A stretch of DNA of 35,640 nucleotides. Source: Gammaproteobacteria bacterium. GTDB taxonomy: Bacteria; Pseudomonadota; Gammaproteobacteria; JAUZRS01. Shown here one piece after another: positions 1-8,749 of this stretch; the stretch's first letter is position 1; every line of letters starts with the position of its first letter. The notes beneath the pieces are model-generated. The model saw only the letters and a list, made by a program, of their open reading frames with translations. It searched no databases and was not told the origin of the DNA. The stretch spans positions 1-35,640 of the forward strand of contig JAUZRS010000050.1 in assembly GCA_030950195.1 (NCBI GenBank), written 5' to 3'. Both the position numbers and the translations under genes were made by a program.

Positions 1-75
1 CCTGCTTTCCGCAAGCGTGAAGTGGGTTATGCACACAGCTGGTTCAAAAATATCACCTCTGATACGTTTGGCTAA
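1..75 (+). CDS. C-terminal fragment of an unidentified protein
   Basis: An open frame runs in from the left edge and stops at TAA 73-75, giving 24 residues that begin PAFRKREVGYAHSWF and end in TFG. It is followed directly by a strong terminator, so it is the real 3' end of a gene. The fragment is too short for me to recognise a family, and no function is proposed. Confidence 0.6.
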   Translation, partial: PAFRKREVGYAHSWFKNITSDTFG

Positions 76-101
76 AGCCAGTTAAGTCAATTTATTGACT
101 T

Positions 102-132
102 AAAAAGCGGAGCCTTTGTGCTCCGCTTTTTT
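102..132 (+). terminator. Rho-independent terminator after the left-edge gene
   Basis: Arms 102-113 (AAAAAGCGGAGC) and 120-131 (GCTCCGCTTTTT) pair perfectly over 12 bp around a 6-base loop and run into a T-tract at 127-132. It ends the gene that finishes at 75. It also argues against any start of the next gene upstream of about 133, even though that reading frame is open from 116. Confidence 0.9.
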
Positions 133-157
133 GTGCTTAAAATTTGGTGTTATAGAT

Positions 158-1042
158 GTGAATGATAAAAAAATTGATGATTTTTTAAAACAAGAACGAC
201 TGCCTGAACAGTATCGCCATACTGTTTTTCCTTGGTTTAAGGACTTGGCTGACGATGTTTTTTTGTTGCAGAAGAATTCTAATACACCTCTTGTGATTGG
301 TTTGCAGGGTTCACAGGGTTCGGGTAAATCCACTTTGGCCAAGTTGCTTGCTCTGTTATTAAAACCACTCTCGGTGGTGTCGCTTTCGCTGGATGATTTT
401 TATTTAACTCACGCTCAACGCCAGCAGCTTGCTAAGAAAGTGCATCCTCTGCTGGCGACTCGCGGTGTGCCTGGAACCCACGATGTGGTACGTGCTTTGG
501 AGTGTATTGAAAATTTACAGCAAGCAACAGAATCCGATCATTGCTTAATTCCCCGTTTTGATAAAAGCATTGATGACCGTCTACCCAAGTCCCAATGGTC
601 GCTTGTGCGGGGAAAAGTGGATCTGATTATTTTAGAAGGGTGGTGTTTGGGTGCTGAAGAGCAAGCCGCAGATGAGTTGACTTTGCCCATAAATGATCTG
701 GAAAAAAATGAGGATTCAAGTATCGTTTGGCGTACGTATGTGAACGACTGTTTTGCGAGTGAATATCAGGCGTTGTTTAAAAAAATAGATTATCTGGCGT
801 TGCTGAACCCACCTACCTTTGAGATGGTTTATCAGTGGCGTTTATTACAGGAGCAGAAGCTAGCGGAACAGTCTGATAAAAAAAATCGTTTGATGAATGA
901 AACAGAACTGCGGCGTTTTATACAGCATTTTGAACGTTTAACACAACACTGTTTAAAGACCTTACCGCAGCGAGCGGATTGGTGTTTTGAGCTGGACAGC
1001 GAGCACACTGTGGTGGCGTGTCACAGAAAAGTGGGGGGATAA
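158..1042 (+). CDS. D-glycerate 3-kinase-like P-loop kinase (GLYK family)
   Basis: This P-loop kinase resembles the plant/cyanobacterial GLYK and yeast Tda10 group, which phosphorylates D-glycerate to 3-phosphoglycerate, the last step of phosphoglycolate salvage. In the 294-residue product a Walker A motif GSQGSGKS lies near residues 51-58, and the family signature SLDDFYLT near 77-84 is followed by a VHPLLATRGVPGTHD stretch. The frame is open from a TTG at 116, but that lies inside the terminator of the previous gene, so the GTG at 158 is taken as start. Its ribosome-binding site is poor and the exact start is uncertain. The gene is convergent with thrC. Glycerate as substrate is inferred from family; other small substrates are possible. 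Confidence 0.8.
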   Translation: MNDKKIDDFLKQERLPEQYRHTVFPWFKDLADDVFLLQKNSNTPLVIGLQGSQGSGKSTLAKLLALLLKPLSVVSLSLDDFYLTHAQRQQLAKKVHPLLATRGVPGTHDVVRALECIENLQQATESDHCLIPRFDKSIDDRLPKSQWSLVRGKVDLIILEGWCLGAEEQAADELTLPINDLEKNEDSSIVWRTYVNDCFASEYQALFKKIDYLALLNPPTFEMVYQWRLLQEQKLAEQSDKKNRLMNETELRRFIQHFERLTQHCLKTLPQRADWCFELDSEHTVVACHRKVGG

Positions 1043-1094
1043 AGTGAGGGCTGACAGATGGGTCAGTACAAATAGGTCAGCCGTTACAAATCGG

Positions 1095-2564
1095 TTATAA
1101 AAAGGCCAGCACTTCGGTTTCGATGTTGTTTTTATCAATCACACTCTCTTGCGCGATGTTTTTATCAAACAGTTCGCTGATCATGGCTGGAATTGGCGTG
1201 TTGGCTTCATGAGAAATACTTTTTAGCGCATCGAGATCGTGGGTGTCTTTTTCACCTGTGAGGGCGTTGGCAATGGTGGGTGAAAATTTGGTCCACTCAG
1301 CGGTGGAGTAAATGATGGTTTTAATGCCCTTTTTGGCGTAGGACTGCTGGGTTTTAAAGCAGGTGGCGGTGTGCGGATCCATTAAATAGCCACGTTTAAA
1401 ACGGCTCTGAATTACCTCTTTGCCTTCGTTATCACTGCAAAAATCGGCATTGAAAATGGCTTGTAGCTTTTCCAGCTCAGTGGGACTTAATTGGTAGTGG
1501 TTGTCTCTGTCCAGTTGCAACATTAACTCTTTGGTGCGTTCTGCGCCAAACAGATCAAATAAAATACGCTCCACATTGGAGGATTTGAGAATGTCCATAG
1601 CCGGTGAGGTGGTGCCGATAACCGCCCGTTCCCGCAGGTCGTAACGTCCCGCTTGAATCCACTCGGTGAGTACGTTGTTGCTGTTCGAGGCGATGAGGAT
1701 TTTTTCTACTGGCAAGCCCATTTTCATGGCGTAATAACCGCCGAGTGCGTTGCCAAAGTTGCCGCTGGGGACATCCAGATAGACCTTATCACCGAGCTTG
1801 AGTGCGTGTTGGCGCACCAATTCTAAGTAGCTGTGAATGTGGTAAATGATCTGGAAAATAATGCGGCCAAAATTGACCGAATTGGCCGCTGAAAGCCGGG
1901 TGTTTTTCTGTTTCAGTTTGGCGGCGAATTTTTCTGAACTGAGCAACTGTTTCAGTGCCGATTGTGCGTCATCAAAATCGCCGTGAATGCCGATGACTTT
2001 GAGGTTGGGAGCGTCTTCGGTCACCATTTGCAAACGCTGCACATCGGAGGTACCGCCATTGGGATAGAGGCAAGCGACTTTGACATTGGCGCGATTTTTA
2101 AAGGTTTCCAGAGCAGCGGGGCCGGTGTCACCGGAGGTGGCGGCCATAATCAGATAGTGTTCATTGCGCTGTTGTGCCAGACGAGAGAGAACGACTCCAA
2201 AGGGTTGCAATGCCATGTCTTTAAAGGCGCGAGTGGGGCCATGGTAAAGCTCGCTGACAAAGGTGTCATTGTCCACTTTGACCACTGGTACAGGGTTTTT
2301 AGCGTCGTCAAAGGCATCGTAGGTGTTGAGGGCTTCATCAATCACCGCTGAGTCAATGTCGATCTCAAAGGCATTTAGCAGTGCTTTGGCTAAGGTTTTG
2401 TAGCTGCTGTTGAGGTGGGTTTGCAAAAAGGTTATGCCTAGATCGGGCAGGCTGTCGGGGACATAAACCCCTCCAAAAGAGGACATGGGGCTGAGAATGG
2501 CGGAGGAAAAACTGACCTCTGAAGCCTGTTGGCCGTCGTTGCCGCGCGTTTCGATAAAGTTCAT
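1095..2564 (-). CDS. thrC: Threonine synthase
   Basis: A cytoplasmic PLP enzyme that converts O-phospho-L-homoserine to L-threonine, the last step of threonine synthesis. The 489-residue product has the PLP-lysine motif TRAFKDMALQPFG (Lys about 115), the phosphate-cup segment AATSGDTGPAALE, and downstream SAANSVNFGRI and VPSGNFGNALGGYYA. It is the longer threonine synthase form rather than the roughly 430-residue E. coli form. Start ATG 2564 is preceded by a weak ribosome-binding site; a TATAAT box lies on the minus strand at 2600-2605. No hom or thrB is adjacent, so it stands alone. Its promoter region is shared with the divergent diguanylate cyclase gene. Confidence 0.96.
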   Translation of the reverse strand: MNFIETRGNDGQQASEVSFSSAILSPMSSFGGVYVPDSLPDLGITFLQTHLNSSYKTLAKALLNAFEIDIDSAVIDEALNTYDAFDDAKNPVPVVKVDNDTFVSELYHGPTRAFKDMALQPFGVVLSRLAQQRNEHYLIMAATSGDTGPAALETFKNRANVKVACLYPNGGTSDVQRLQMVTEDAPNLKVIGIHGDFDDAQSALKQLLSSEKFAAKLKQKNTRLSAANSVNFGRIIFQIIYHIHSYLELVRQHALKLGDKVYLDVPSGNFGNALGGYYAMKMGLPVEKILIASNSNNVLTEWIQAGRYDLRERAVIGTTSPAMDILKSSNVERILFDLFGAERTKELMLQLDRDNHYQLSPTELEKLQAIFNADFCSDNEGKEVIQSRFKRGYLMDPHTATCFKTQQSYAKKGIKTIIYSTAEWTKFSPTIANALTGEKDTHDLDALKSISHEANTPIPAMISELFDKNIAQESVIDKNNIETEVLAFL

Positions 2565-2585
2565 GTTTTCAGGTCATCTGATGTT

Positions 2586-2613
2586 TAAAGATGAGAGTAA
2601 TTATACCCGATAT
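2586..2613 (+). promoter_or_regulatory. Possible sigma-28 (FliA) promoter of the diguanylate cyclase gene
   Basis: TAAA at 2586-2589 is followed after 16 bases by CCCGATAT at 2606-2613, compared with the FliA consensus TAAA-N15-GCCGATAA. Seven of the core positions fit, but the spacer is one base too long, so this is tentative. The expected transcript start near 2620 agrees with translation from ATG 2684. Confidence 0.35.
2600..2605 (-). promoter_or_regulatory. Probable -10 box of thrC promoter
   Basis: A perfect TATAAT is read on the minus strand 36 bases upstream of the thrC ATG. The -35 region is weak, so only the -10 box is marked. It lies within the possible sigma-28 element of the divergent gene, so the two promoters would overlap. 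Confidence 0.4.
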
Positions 2614-2683
2614 TACAAAGCACAGATATTGGCTGTTGTTGCTGTTATTATTAATTTTATGTTGTACTGGTGGGTGTTTTACA

Positions 2684-3868
2684 ATGTTTTTAGGGATAAA
2701 AAGAGTATTGATAGAGGGTTGGCGTAATCGTGTGCCGTCGAAATTGTTGTTGGTCATATCCTTGGCGACGGTGTTAATTATCTCAATGCTCAACATTAGC
2801 TTTACGTTTGGTTATCGAATCATGGAGCGTTACGTGCCCCTTCTGGACGCTTCGATGGTGATCAAATTGGAGGCGGCTTCCGCTCATTTGTGGTTTGAAG
2901 AGTTGATCAGCAACGATGAAGCAGAAAGTATTGATGCGGTTTTGTCTCACCTTGATCGTGCGGTTTGGTATGCGAACGCGATGTTGCACGGTGGAGAAAA
3001 TCATAAGGGGCGTTTTCTAGCACTGCAAGATCCTCTGTTGATTGACGACGCTGAGAAGATTGTGGTGCAGTTGCAACGGTTTAGAAGCATGACTCTACAG
3101 CGTTTTCAAAACTTCAAAAGCTCAGGTATTGGCAGTGACATTGATCAACGTTATGACGCTCTCTTTAAAAGGTTGCTGGTTAGCGCAGACCAGTTAGAGG
3201 CGGGTTTACAACACAATGTTGATGTGAAGCTCAGGCAATTTGAGCAGGTGCATACTCTATTGATCTTGTTTTTGCTGTTGCTGGCGACGATTGTTTTTGG
3301 CTTCTTTTTTCGTTATGAACGGGAACGAGCAAAAAATTTAGCGCAAATTCATGCCAGCAATGATGCTTTAAAACGCTTGTCGATGATGGATGCCTTAACC
3401 GCCATTGCCAATCGTCGTCATTTTGACGACTGTTTTGAAAATGAGTGGCAGCGAGCGATTCGGGAAAAGTCGCCGCTTTCGGTGTTGATGATTGATGTGG
3501 ACTATTTCAAAGCTTTTAATGATCACTACGGTCATTTGGCCGGTGATGAATGTCTGATCAAGATTGCCACCACCTTGGCCAGTGCCTTTAGACGACCGGC
3601 AGATTTGGTGGCGCGTTTTGGCGGTGAGGAGTTTTCCGTTATTTTACCCAACAGTGTGGAGTCTTATAACGACGCCATGCGTTGCAATGAATTGATCGAA
3701 GGGTTGGCCATTCCGCATGTCAAAGGCAAGGTGGTGACGGTCAGTATTGGGGTGGCTTCAATGGTGCCACGTCTTGATACACCGGCAACGGAATTGATAA
3801 AACGTGCCGATCAGGCGCTTTATGCGGCCAAGTCAGAGGGACGCAATCGTGTGGTATTGGCCTCGTGA
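2684..3868 (+). CDS. Membrane-bound GGDEF diguanylate cyclase
   Basis: Predicted to make cyclic di-GMP from two GTP at the inner membrane. From ATG 2684 the protein has 394 residues: a transmembrane helix near 20-43, a periplasmic helical region of about 145 residues, a second helix near 190-209, then a GGDEF domain. The catalytic loop reads GGEEF (about 313-317), an active variant, and RPAD lies exactly five residues upstream, matching the RxxD product-inhibition site. The frame is open upstream to an ATG at 2591, which would add a very hydrophobic 31-residue head. That segment overlaps promoter-like DNA, so 2684 is preferred; neither start has a strong ribosome-binding site. The 3' end overlaps rnhB by 4 bases (GTGA). 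The ligand of the periplasmic region is unknown. Confidence 0.88.
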   Translation: MFLGIKRVLIEGWRNRVPSKLLLVISLATVLIISMLNISFTFGYRIMERYVPLLDASMVIKLEAASAHLWFEELISNDEAESIDAVLSHLDRAVWYANAMLHGGENHKGRFLALQDPLLIDDAEKIVVQLQRFRSMTLQRFQNFKSSGIGSDIDQRYDALFKRLLVSADQLEAGLQHNVDVKLRQFEQVHTLLILFLLLLATIVFGFFFRYERERAKNLAQIHASNDALKRLSMMDALTAIANRRHFDDCFENEWQRAIREKSPLSVLMIDVDYFKAFNDHYGHLAGDECLIKIATTLASAFRRPADLVARFGGEEFSVILPNSVESYNDAMRCNELIEGLAIPHVKGKVVTVSIGVASMVPRLDTPATELIKRADQALYAAKSEGRNRVVLAS

Positions 3869-4434
3869 AATATTTGGCCGGTGTGGATGAAGTAGGCAGA
3901 GGGCCATTGGTGGGATCGGTGGTGACAGCGGCGGTGATTTTAAACCCAGAGCGGCCGATTGTGGGTTTGATGGATTCAAAAAAACTCAGTGAAAAAAAAC
4001 GTGAAGCACTGTTTGCCGAGATTCAGGACAAGGCGCTGGCCTTTTGCATTGCGGAGGCAACGGCAGCGGAAATTGATAAGATTAATATTTTGCAGGCCAC
4101 GATGTTGGCGATGAAGCGTGCTGTTGAAGGTTTGACGATTATTCCGCACTTGGTGCAAGTGGACGGCAATCGCTGTCCTGATATTGACTTGCCTTGTGAA
4201 GCGATTGTGAAAGGCGATGCCTTGGTGGCACAGATCAGCGCGGCGTCGATTTTGGCCAAGGTGTATCGAGATCGACAGATGTGGGTTTTAGATCAAAAAT
4301 ACCCGCAGTACGGTTTTGCTCAGCATAAGGGTTACCCCACCAAAGCCCATCGTCAGGCGTTGCTGGAGTTTGGGGTGATCGATGAACATCGGCGCAGTTT
4401 TCGTCCGGTGGCTCAACGGCTCAGCTCTGAGTAA
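3865..4434 (+). CDS. rnhB: Ribonuclease HII
   Basis: An endonuclease that cuts the RNA strand of RNA-DNA hybrids and single ribonucleotides in DNA. The 189-residue protein shows the N-terminal [13 protein letters not shown] with catalytic Asp8 and Glu9, [11 protein letters not shown] at 37-47, Asp100 in VDGN, and Asp118 in the [17 protein letters not shown] block, so the four metal-binding acidic residues are all present. The GTG start overlaps the stop of the diguanylate cyclase gene, indicating translational coupling. In many proteobacteria rnhB sits next to lpxB or dnaE; that is not the case here, so the pairing with a GGDEF gene looks lineage-specific. Confidence 0.97.
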   Translation: MKYLAGVDEVGRGPLVGSVVTAAVILNPERPIVGLMDSKKLSEKKREALFAEIQDKALAFCIAEATAAEIDKINILQATMLAMKRAVEGLTIIPHLVQVDGNRCPDIDLPCEAIVKGDALVAQISAASILAKVYRDRQMWVLDQKYPQYGFAQHKGYPTKAHRQALLEFGVIDEHRRSFRPVAQRLSSE

Positions 4435-4448
4435 ACACTTTCATTTTA

Positions 4449-4464
4449 TGGCAAGCGTTTTGCC
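4449..4464 (+). promoter_or_regulatory. Sigma-54-like -24/-12 element before the repeat-protein gene
   Basis: TGGCAAGCGTTTTGCC fits TGGCAN-N5-TTGC with the exact GG-N10-GC spacing also seen at the flagellar promoters of this window. The expected transcript start is near 4475, about 50 bases before the ATG at 4524. Caution: the same bases form a small inverted repeat (GGCAA/TTGCC) just after rnhB, so a chance or hairpin origin is possible. Confidence 0.42.
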
Positions 4465-4523
4465 TCATTGCTACAAATAAGGCTTTCTGGTCTCTTTTAT
4501 TTGTGCCGTCTTTGAGGTGTATT

Positions 4524-5432
4524 ATGAAATCTGTACAACGTCTTGCAGTTGCTCTCTTTTTGTCTTGTTTTTCCCTGTTTTTTTCCAATCTGGCGTTTGC
4601 GGAGGGGATCTCTCCCAGCCATGTCTATCAAAATACACAACGTATGATGGCGGAAATCAGCCTAATTCGGCAGAAATTGGATGTACAGGACACGCCTCGT
4701 CATTCTGGGGTACAGGTAAAGAAAAAACCGATTCATGTCTATGCCAAAGCTTTAGAAGTGATGGAGAAAGTGGCGCGCGCGCAAACGCGGCAGGGACTGA
4801 CTCCGACAGAAATTGGCAGCATTCCGATTCGAAACATATCGCCAACGGAAGTGTTTGCCGTCAGTGAGCGTATTTTGCTCGAGTTGCGTCGCCTGAAGAA
4901 AAAATTAAACATTGCTCAACAGATTCAAGAGCCGCCGTTTGTGGCAGGTAAACGCCCCTCCGATGCCTATGAAAACATGTGGAATGCCTCTTATCTTTTG
5001 GATGCTGTAGCCGGTGAGATTAAGCCTTCATTTGTGTTTCGCAACAGTCGCTTGATTTTGGCGGAGCTGGGGCAAATTTCAACTAAGTTGGGGTTTTCCG
5101 TGTTAACAAAAGCACCTGAATCCGTTGCGGGTAAGCAGCCCAAAGATGTGAATTTACAGAGTTTTAAAAACATGCATTTGCTGGCGCGTTTGCAGCGTAA
5201 ATTAAACATTGAACCTCTGCGCGCACCGAGCTTCCCCAATGGCAAAATCACCCCTTCTGATGTGTACGACACCACCCATATTTTACTGGCTGAACTGGTG
5301 AGAATTAAAGTGGCATTGGAGATCAATACCCCTCGTCCTGAGGTTGAACTGTTGGAAGGTAAACGCCCTGCTGATGTGTTGTCTCAGATGCAGTTGATTG
5401 CAGAAAACATCAGGGTCCTGACGAAAAGCTGA
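4524..5432 (+). CDS. Exported protein of eight imperfect helical repeats, function unknown
   Basis: I do not recognise this family. From ATG 4524, which has GAGGT eight bases upstream, the product is 302 residues. It begins with a signal peptide (charged start, hydrophobic core, probable cut after AFA near residue 26) and has no further membrane segment or lipobox, so it is probably periplasmic or exported. The mature part is eight repeats in alternating types. The long type reads P-x-x-V-[YF] followed by a helix like ILAELxRIxxKLxI, for example SPTEVFAVSERILLELRRL. The short type is usually introduced by GKxP, for example GKRPSDAYENM and GKRPADVLSQM. A sigma-54-like site precedes it and a chemoreceptor gene follows 51 bases later, which suggests, without proving, a motility or sensory role. 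Confidence 0.85.
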   Translation: MKSVQRLAVALFLSCFSLFFSNLAFAEGISPSHVYQNTQRMMAEISLIRQKLDVQDTPRHSGVQVKKKPIHVYAKALEVMEKVARAQTRQGLTPTEIGSIPIRNISPTEVFAVSERILLELRRLKKKLNIAQQIQEPPFVAGKRPSDAYENMWNASYLLDAVAGEIKPSFVFRNSRLILAELGQISTKLGFSVLTKAPESVAGKQPKDVNLQSFKNMHLLARLQRKLNIEPLRAPSFPNGKITPSDVYDTTHILLAELVRIKVALEINTPRPEVELLEGKRPADVLSQMQLIAENIRVLTKS

Positions 5433-5443
5433 TGTTGGTTTTT
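5406..5443 (+). terminator. Weak terminator or attenuator between the repeat gene and the chemoreceptor gene
   Basis: AACATCAG (5406-5413) pairs with CTGATGTT (5429-5436) over 8 bp around a 15-base loop, followed by GG and a T5 run at 5439-5443. It overlaps the stop codon of the upstream gene. The stem is AT-rich and the loop is long, so termination may be partial. Confidence 0.35.
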
Positions 5444-5483
5444 GTGTGAGCGAGACGATCTGGATTGGTTTGGGAGTGGGACA

Positions 5484-8048
5484 ATGTTGCTGAAAATGAT
5501 GGATATGAAGTTGGCCAACAAAATTATGGCGTTGCCAGCGGTAGTTGCGCTGTTTTTGCTGCTCTCGGGTGGACTGACGTGGTGGAAACTCAATACGATA
5601 GGTGAGAATGTATCCCTGTTGACCACGGTGTTGGTGCCCGAGGCGAATGAGGCCACGGCGCTGTTGCATAATTTATTAAAGAAAGAGACGGTGGTAGAGA
5701 CGTATTTGCGAACCGGTGATCCGTTTGATGCGGGGCGTTTCGAGGTTTTACAGATGAGAGGCGAGGAGATTGGTGAGCGTTTAACCGCGTTGGTGGAGAG
5801 TAAAGAAGATCAAGAAGTGATTACTTTATTGTTATCTCAAGATCAGCAATACAATCGCATTTTTTTACAACAGGTGGTGCCTCAGATGAATCAGCAGCGG
5901 GATTTGCTGCAACAACTGTTGCAGCAACACGGTCCTGAAACGGAAAAATTATTAATTGATATTACTGAGATGGCGTTTGTCGATAAAAAAATGGTGGTGG
6001 CTGAGGCGGCTTTGATCAGCCTAAAGTCTTTTATGAACGCCAGTGTTTTTTTGGAGCATTATGTGGTGAGTCATCTTGGGCAAGATGCAGAGCGGTTTCG
6101 GATGGAAATGCTGGCCACAGAAAGTGGTTTTTATGAGATGGACGATGCCATTACCGATCCGCGTCGAAGGGAGTGGTTAGAGCAGATTGAGAAAGAGCTG
6201 CATCATTACGGAACGGATTTTGAAGATTTGGTGATCGTGATTAAAGAGCGTGATCGACTGATTTCTGCTGTGTTAGACCCTCTGCGTGAGAGGATTTCTG
6301 ATGCTGCACTGCGCATTCAAGCCATTGCTTGGAATGAATTAGATGATGTGGGTGTAACGGTAGAATCGGTGGTGAGCAGTACACACCTACTGCTGTTGGC
6401 GGTGATTGTGGTCTCTCTGCTTGTAGGGTTGTCACTGGCCTTTTTTGTTACCGCTGGCATTACCAAAGCGATAAAAATCGCTGTGTCGGTGGCCAACCGA
6501 ATTGCCAATGATGATTTTAATTCTACGATTAAAGTGACCTCTAAAGACGAAACAGGTCAGTTGTTGAAGGCCTTTCAAATCATGCAGAATAATTTGAAAC
6601 AGCGCATTGAATCAGAACGTGAAATCTCGGCGGCTAATGCACGGATTAAATCAGCCTTGGACAGTACCTCTGCCAATGTGATGTTAACCAATGCGGATCT
6701 GAATATTATTTATATGAACGACGCAGCTAAGTCGTTAATGAGTGAGATTGCGCCGCAATTGAAAACGGTGATAAAACACTTTAACCCCGATTTTTTACTG
6801 GGTCAAAATATTGATGTGTTTCATCGTAATCCAAGCCATCAGCGTTCTGTTTTAGCGAGCTTGAGTAGCAGTAGCCAGTCAAATATTAAGGTGGCGGGGT
6901 TGGATTTGGATTTGATTGTAAGCCCGGTGTTGGATGATGACGGTCAGCGAGTGGGGATTGTGGCGGAATGGAGTAATCGCACTGCCGAAGTTGATGTAGA
7001 AAAAGAGGTCAGCGCGATTGTGGATGCAGCGGTGGCCGGTGATTTCAGTCGGCGCATTGAGGTGCAGGACACATCGGGTTTTTATCAGCGTTTGGCAACG
7101 GGTATTAACGAGGTTTTACAGACCAGCGAAACCGGTATTGGCGATGTGATGCGGGTGTTGCGAGCCCTTTCCGAAGGGGATTTAACCCAGCGCATTGAGG
7201 CGGATTACCAAGGCGTGTTTGCACAGCTAAAACAAGATGCCAATACCACCATTGATCGTCTTTCGCAGGTGATCGGCAATGTGCGTGAAAACTCCGATGC
7301 CATTTCCAATGCGGCGATGCAGGTCAGCAGCACGGCGCAGAGTTTGAGCCACGGTGCCAGTGAGCAGGCAGCGAGTGTAGAACAGACCTCGGCCAGTGTG
7401 GAAAAAATGAATCAATCCATTAAACAGAACGCGGACAACGCCAAAACCACCGGTGGCATTGCCACACAGGCGGTGGGTTCAGCTAAAAAAGGCGGTCAGG
7501 CGGTCAAAGAGACGGTGACGGCGATGGGGCAGATTGCGGAGAAGATCTCTGTGATTGCTGAAATTGCTTTTCAGACTAATATTTTGGCGCTCAATGCGGC
7601 CATTGAAGCGGCGCGTGCCGGTGAACACGGTAAAGGGTTTGCGGTGGTGGCTTCAGAGGTGCGTCAATTGGCAGAACGCAGTCAAACCGCTGCCTCGGAG
7701 ATTGGTGCGTTGGCCAGTTCGAGCGTTGATATTGCCCGCCAAGCGGGGGCAGTGCTGGAAGAGATGGTGCCGAGCATCAACAAAACCGCCACTTTGGTGG
7801 AGGAGATCAGCCTCTCTTCACAGACCCAATCCGTTGGAGTGGGGCAAATTGCCAATACAATGGGGCAGCTGGATCAGGTGACTCAGCAGAACGCCTCGGC
7901 TTCGGAAGAGCTGGCGGCGACGGCGGAAGAGATGCGCGGTCAGTCGGTACAACTGCAACAGTTGATTGGCTTTTTTCAGATGCGCAGCGGTGATGGTTTG
8001 TCCGATCAAACGGAGTTAGAGAGCCGAGATTCTTTGCAAGTGTGTTAA
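5484..8048 (+). CDS. Methyl-accepting chemotaxis protein with PAS-like and double HAMP-like regions
   Basis: An inner-membrane chemoreceptor that would signal through CheA/CheW. The 854 residues comprise a short cytoplasmic start, a transmembrane helix (about 14-34), a large helical periplasmic domain of about 265 residues, a second helix (about 299-325), HAMP (about 326-380), a PAS-like segment (about 385-500, with [18 protein letters not shown]), a second HAMP-like segment (about 505-590), then the signalling hairpin with the conserved tip [19 protein letters not shown] near 694-712. The C terminus has no NWETF-type tether for CheR/CheB. The frame is open from a TTG at 5442, but ATG 5484 has a GGGAG-like site upstream; ATG 5505 is also possible. 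The signal sensed is unknown. Confidence 0.93.
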   Translation: MLLKMMDMKLANKIMALPAVVALFLLLSGGLTWWKLNTIGENVSLLTTVLVPEANEATALLHNLLKKETVVETYLRTGDPFDAGRFEVLQMRGEEIGERLTALVESKEDQEVITLLLSQDQQYNRIFLQQVVPQMNQQRDLLQQLLQQHGPETEKLLIDITEMAFVDKKMVVAEAALISLKSFMNASVFLEHYVVSHLGQDAERFRMEMLATESGFYEMDDAITDPRRREWLEQIEKELHHYGTDFEDLVIVIKERDRLISAVLDPLRERISDAALRIQAIAWNELDDVGVTVESVVSSTHLLLLAVIVVSLLVGLSLAFFVTAGITKAIKIAVSVANRIANDDFNSTIKVTSKDETGQLLKAFQIMQNNLKQRIESEREISAANARIKSALDSTSANVMLTNADLNIIYMNDAAKSLMSEIAPQLKTVIKHFNPDFLLGQNIDVFHRNPSHQRSVLASLSSSSQSNIKVAGLDLDLIVSPVLDDDGQRVGIVAEWSNRTAEVDVEKEVSAIVDAAVAGDFSRRIEVQDTSGFYQRLATGINEVLQTSETGIGDVMRVLRALSEGDLTQRIEADYQGVFAQLKQDANTTIDRLSQVIGNVRENSDAISNAAMQVSSTAQSLSHGASEQAASVEQTSASVEKMNQSIKQNADNAKTTGGIATQAVGSAKKGGQAVKETVTAMGQIAEKISVIAEIAFQTNILALNAAIEAARAGEHGKGFAVVASEVRQLAERSQTAASEIGALASSSVDIARQAGAVLEEMVPSINKTATLVEEISLSSQTQSVGVGQIANTMGQLDQVTQQNASASEELAATAEEMRGQSVQLQQLIGFFQMRSGDGLSDQTELESRDSLQVC

Positions 8049-8113
8049 AAAGGCGGCGAAACAGAGTATCATTGCTGACCTTATTTTAAGAATCATAACG
8101 AGGGTTTGCAGCT

Positions 8114-8749
8114 GTGTTTGAATTGGTAAAAGCAGGCGGTTGGTTGATGTTGCCGATACTGCTCTGTTCCGTGGTCGCGTTGGCGATTGTGGTGGAGCGT
8201 TTTTGGGCCTTGCGGTTTGGTAATGTCTTACCGACTCAGCATCGTGCGGCACAGATCTGGAAACTTTGGAATGGCACTACTAGCCTAGACGGTGCGGCTA
8301 CTCGCCAGTTGCAACAAGGTTCTTTGTTGGGGCGTATTATGGCTGTTGGACTGCAAAATCGTCACCACAGCCGTGAGGTGATGAAAGAGAGCATTGAAGA
8401 GGCAGGGCGGCATGTGGCGCATAAGTTAGAACGTTTTCTCAATGCTCTGGGAACCATCGCTGCCATCACCCCGTTACTGGGTTTGTTGGGTACGGTGGTG
8501 GGCATGATCAGTGTTTTTACCACCATCACCAGTGCCGGTGTGGGCAATCCAAGTGAATTGGCGGGGGGGATTTCACAAGCCTTGATTACCACCGCAGCGG
8601 GTCTTTCCGTTGCCATTCCGAGCTTGATGTTCTATCGCTTATTCCGTGGCAAAGTGGATGAGCTGGTGATTGAGATGGAGCAAGAAGCGATCAAGCTGGT
8701 GGAGGTGATGCACGGTGAGCGCAGCCGTGATACGGGGGATGCGGGATGA
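8114..8749 (+). CDS. exbB: ExbB/TolQ/MotA-family proton channel protein
   Basis: An inner-membrane subunit of a proton-driven energy-transducing complex. The 211-residue product has three transmembrane segments, near 8-30, 109-135 and 155-176, and the family block GTIAAITPLLGLLGTVVGMISVF followed by GGISQALITTAAGLSVAIP. The start is GTG with GAGGG nine bases upstream. It overlaps the exbD start by four bases (ATGA). No tonB, tolA or tolB is nearby. In many gammaproteobacteria an exbB-exbD pair of this kind precedes msbA-lpxK, so it may energise an envelope process rather than siderophore uptake; that role is inference. Confidence 0.9.
   Translation: MFELVKAGGWLMLPILLCSVVALAIVVERFWALRFGNVLPTQHRAAQIWKLWNGTTSLDGAATRQLQQGSLLGRIMAVGLQNRHHSREVMKESIEEAGRHVAHKLERFLNALGTIAAITPLLGLLGTVVGMISVFTTITSAGVGNPSELAGGISQALITTAAGLSVAIPSLMFYRLFRGKVDELVIEMEQEAIKLVEVMHGERSRDTGDAG

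Noticed and set aside
116-157. Upstream extension of the glycerate kinase gene from TTG 116
   Set aside because: It would start inside the hairpin of a strong terminator and adds 14 residues with no family match.
1049-1082. GGCTGAC/GTCAGCC inverted repeat between the convergent kinase and thrC genes
   Set aside because: The loop is 20 bases and no T-tract follows on either strand, so it is not a convincing terminator.
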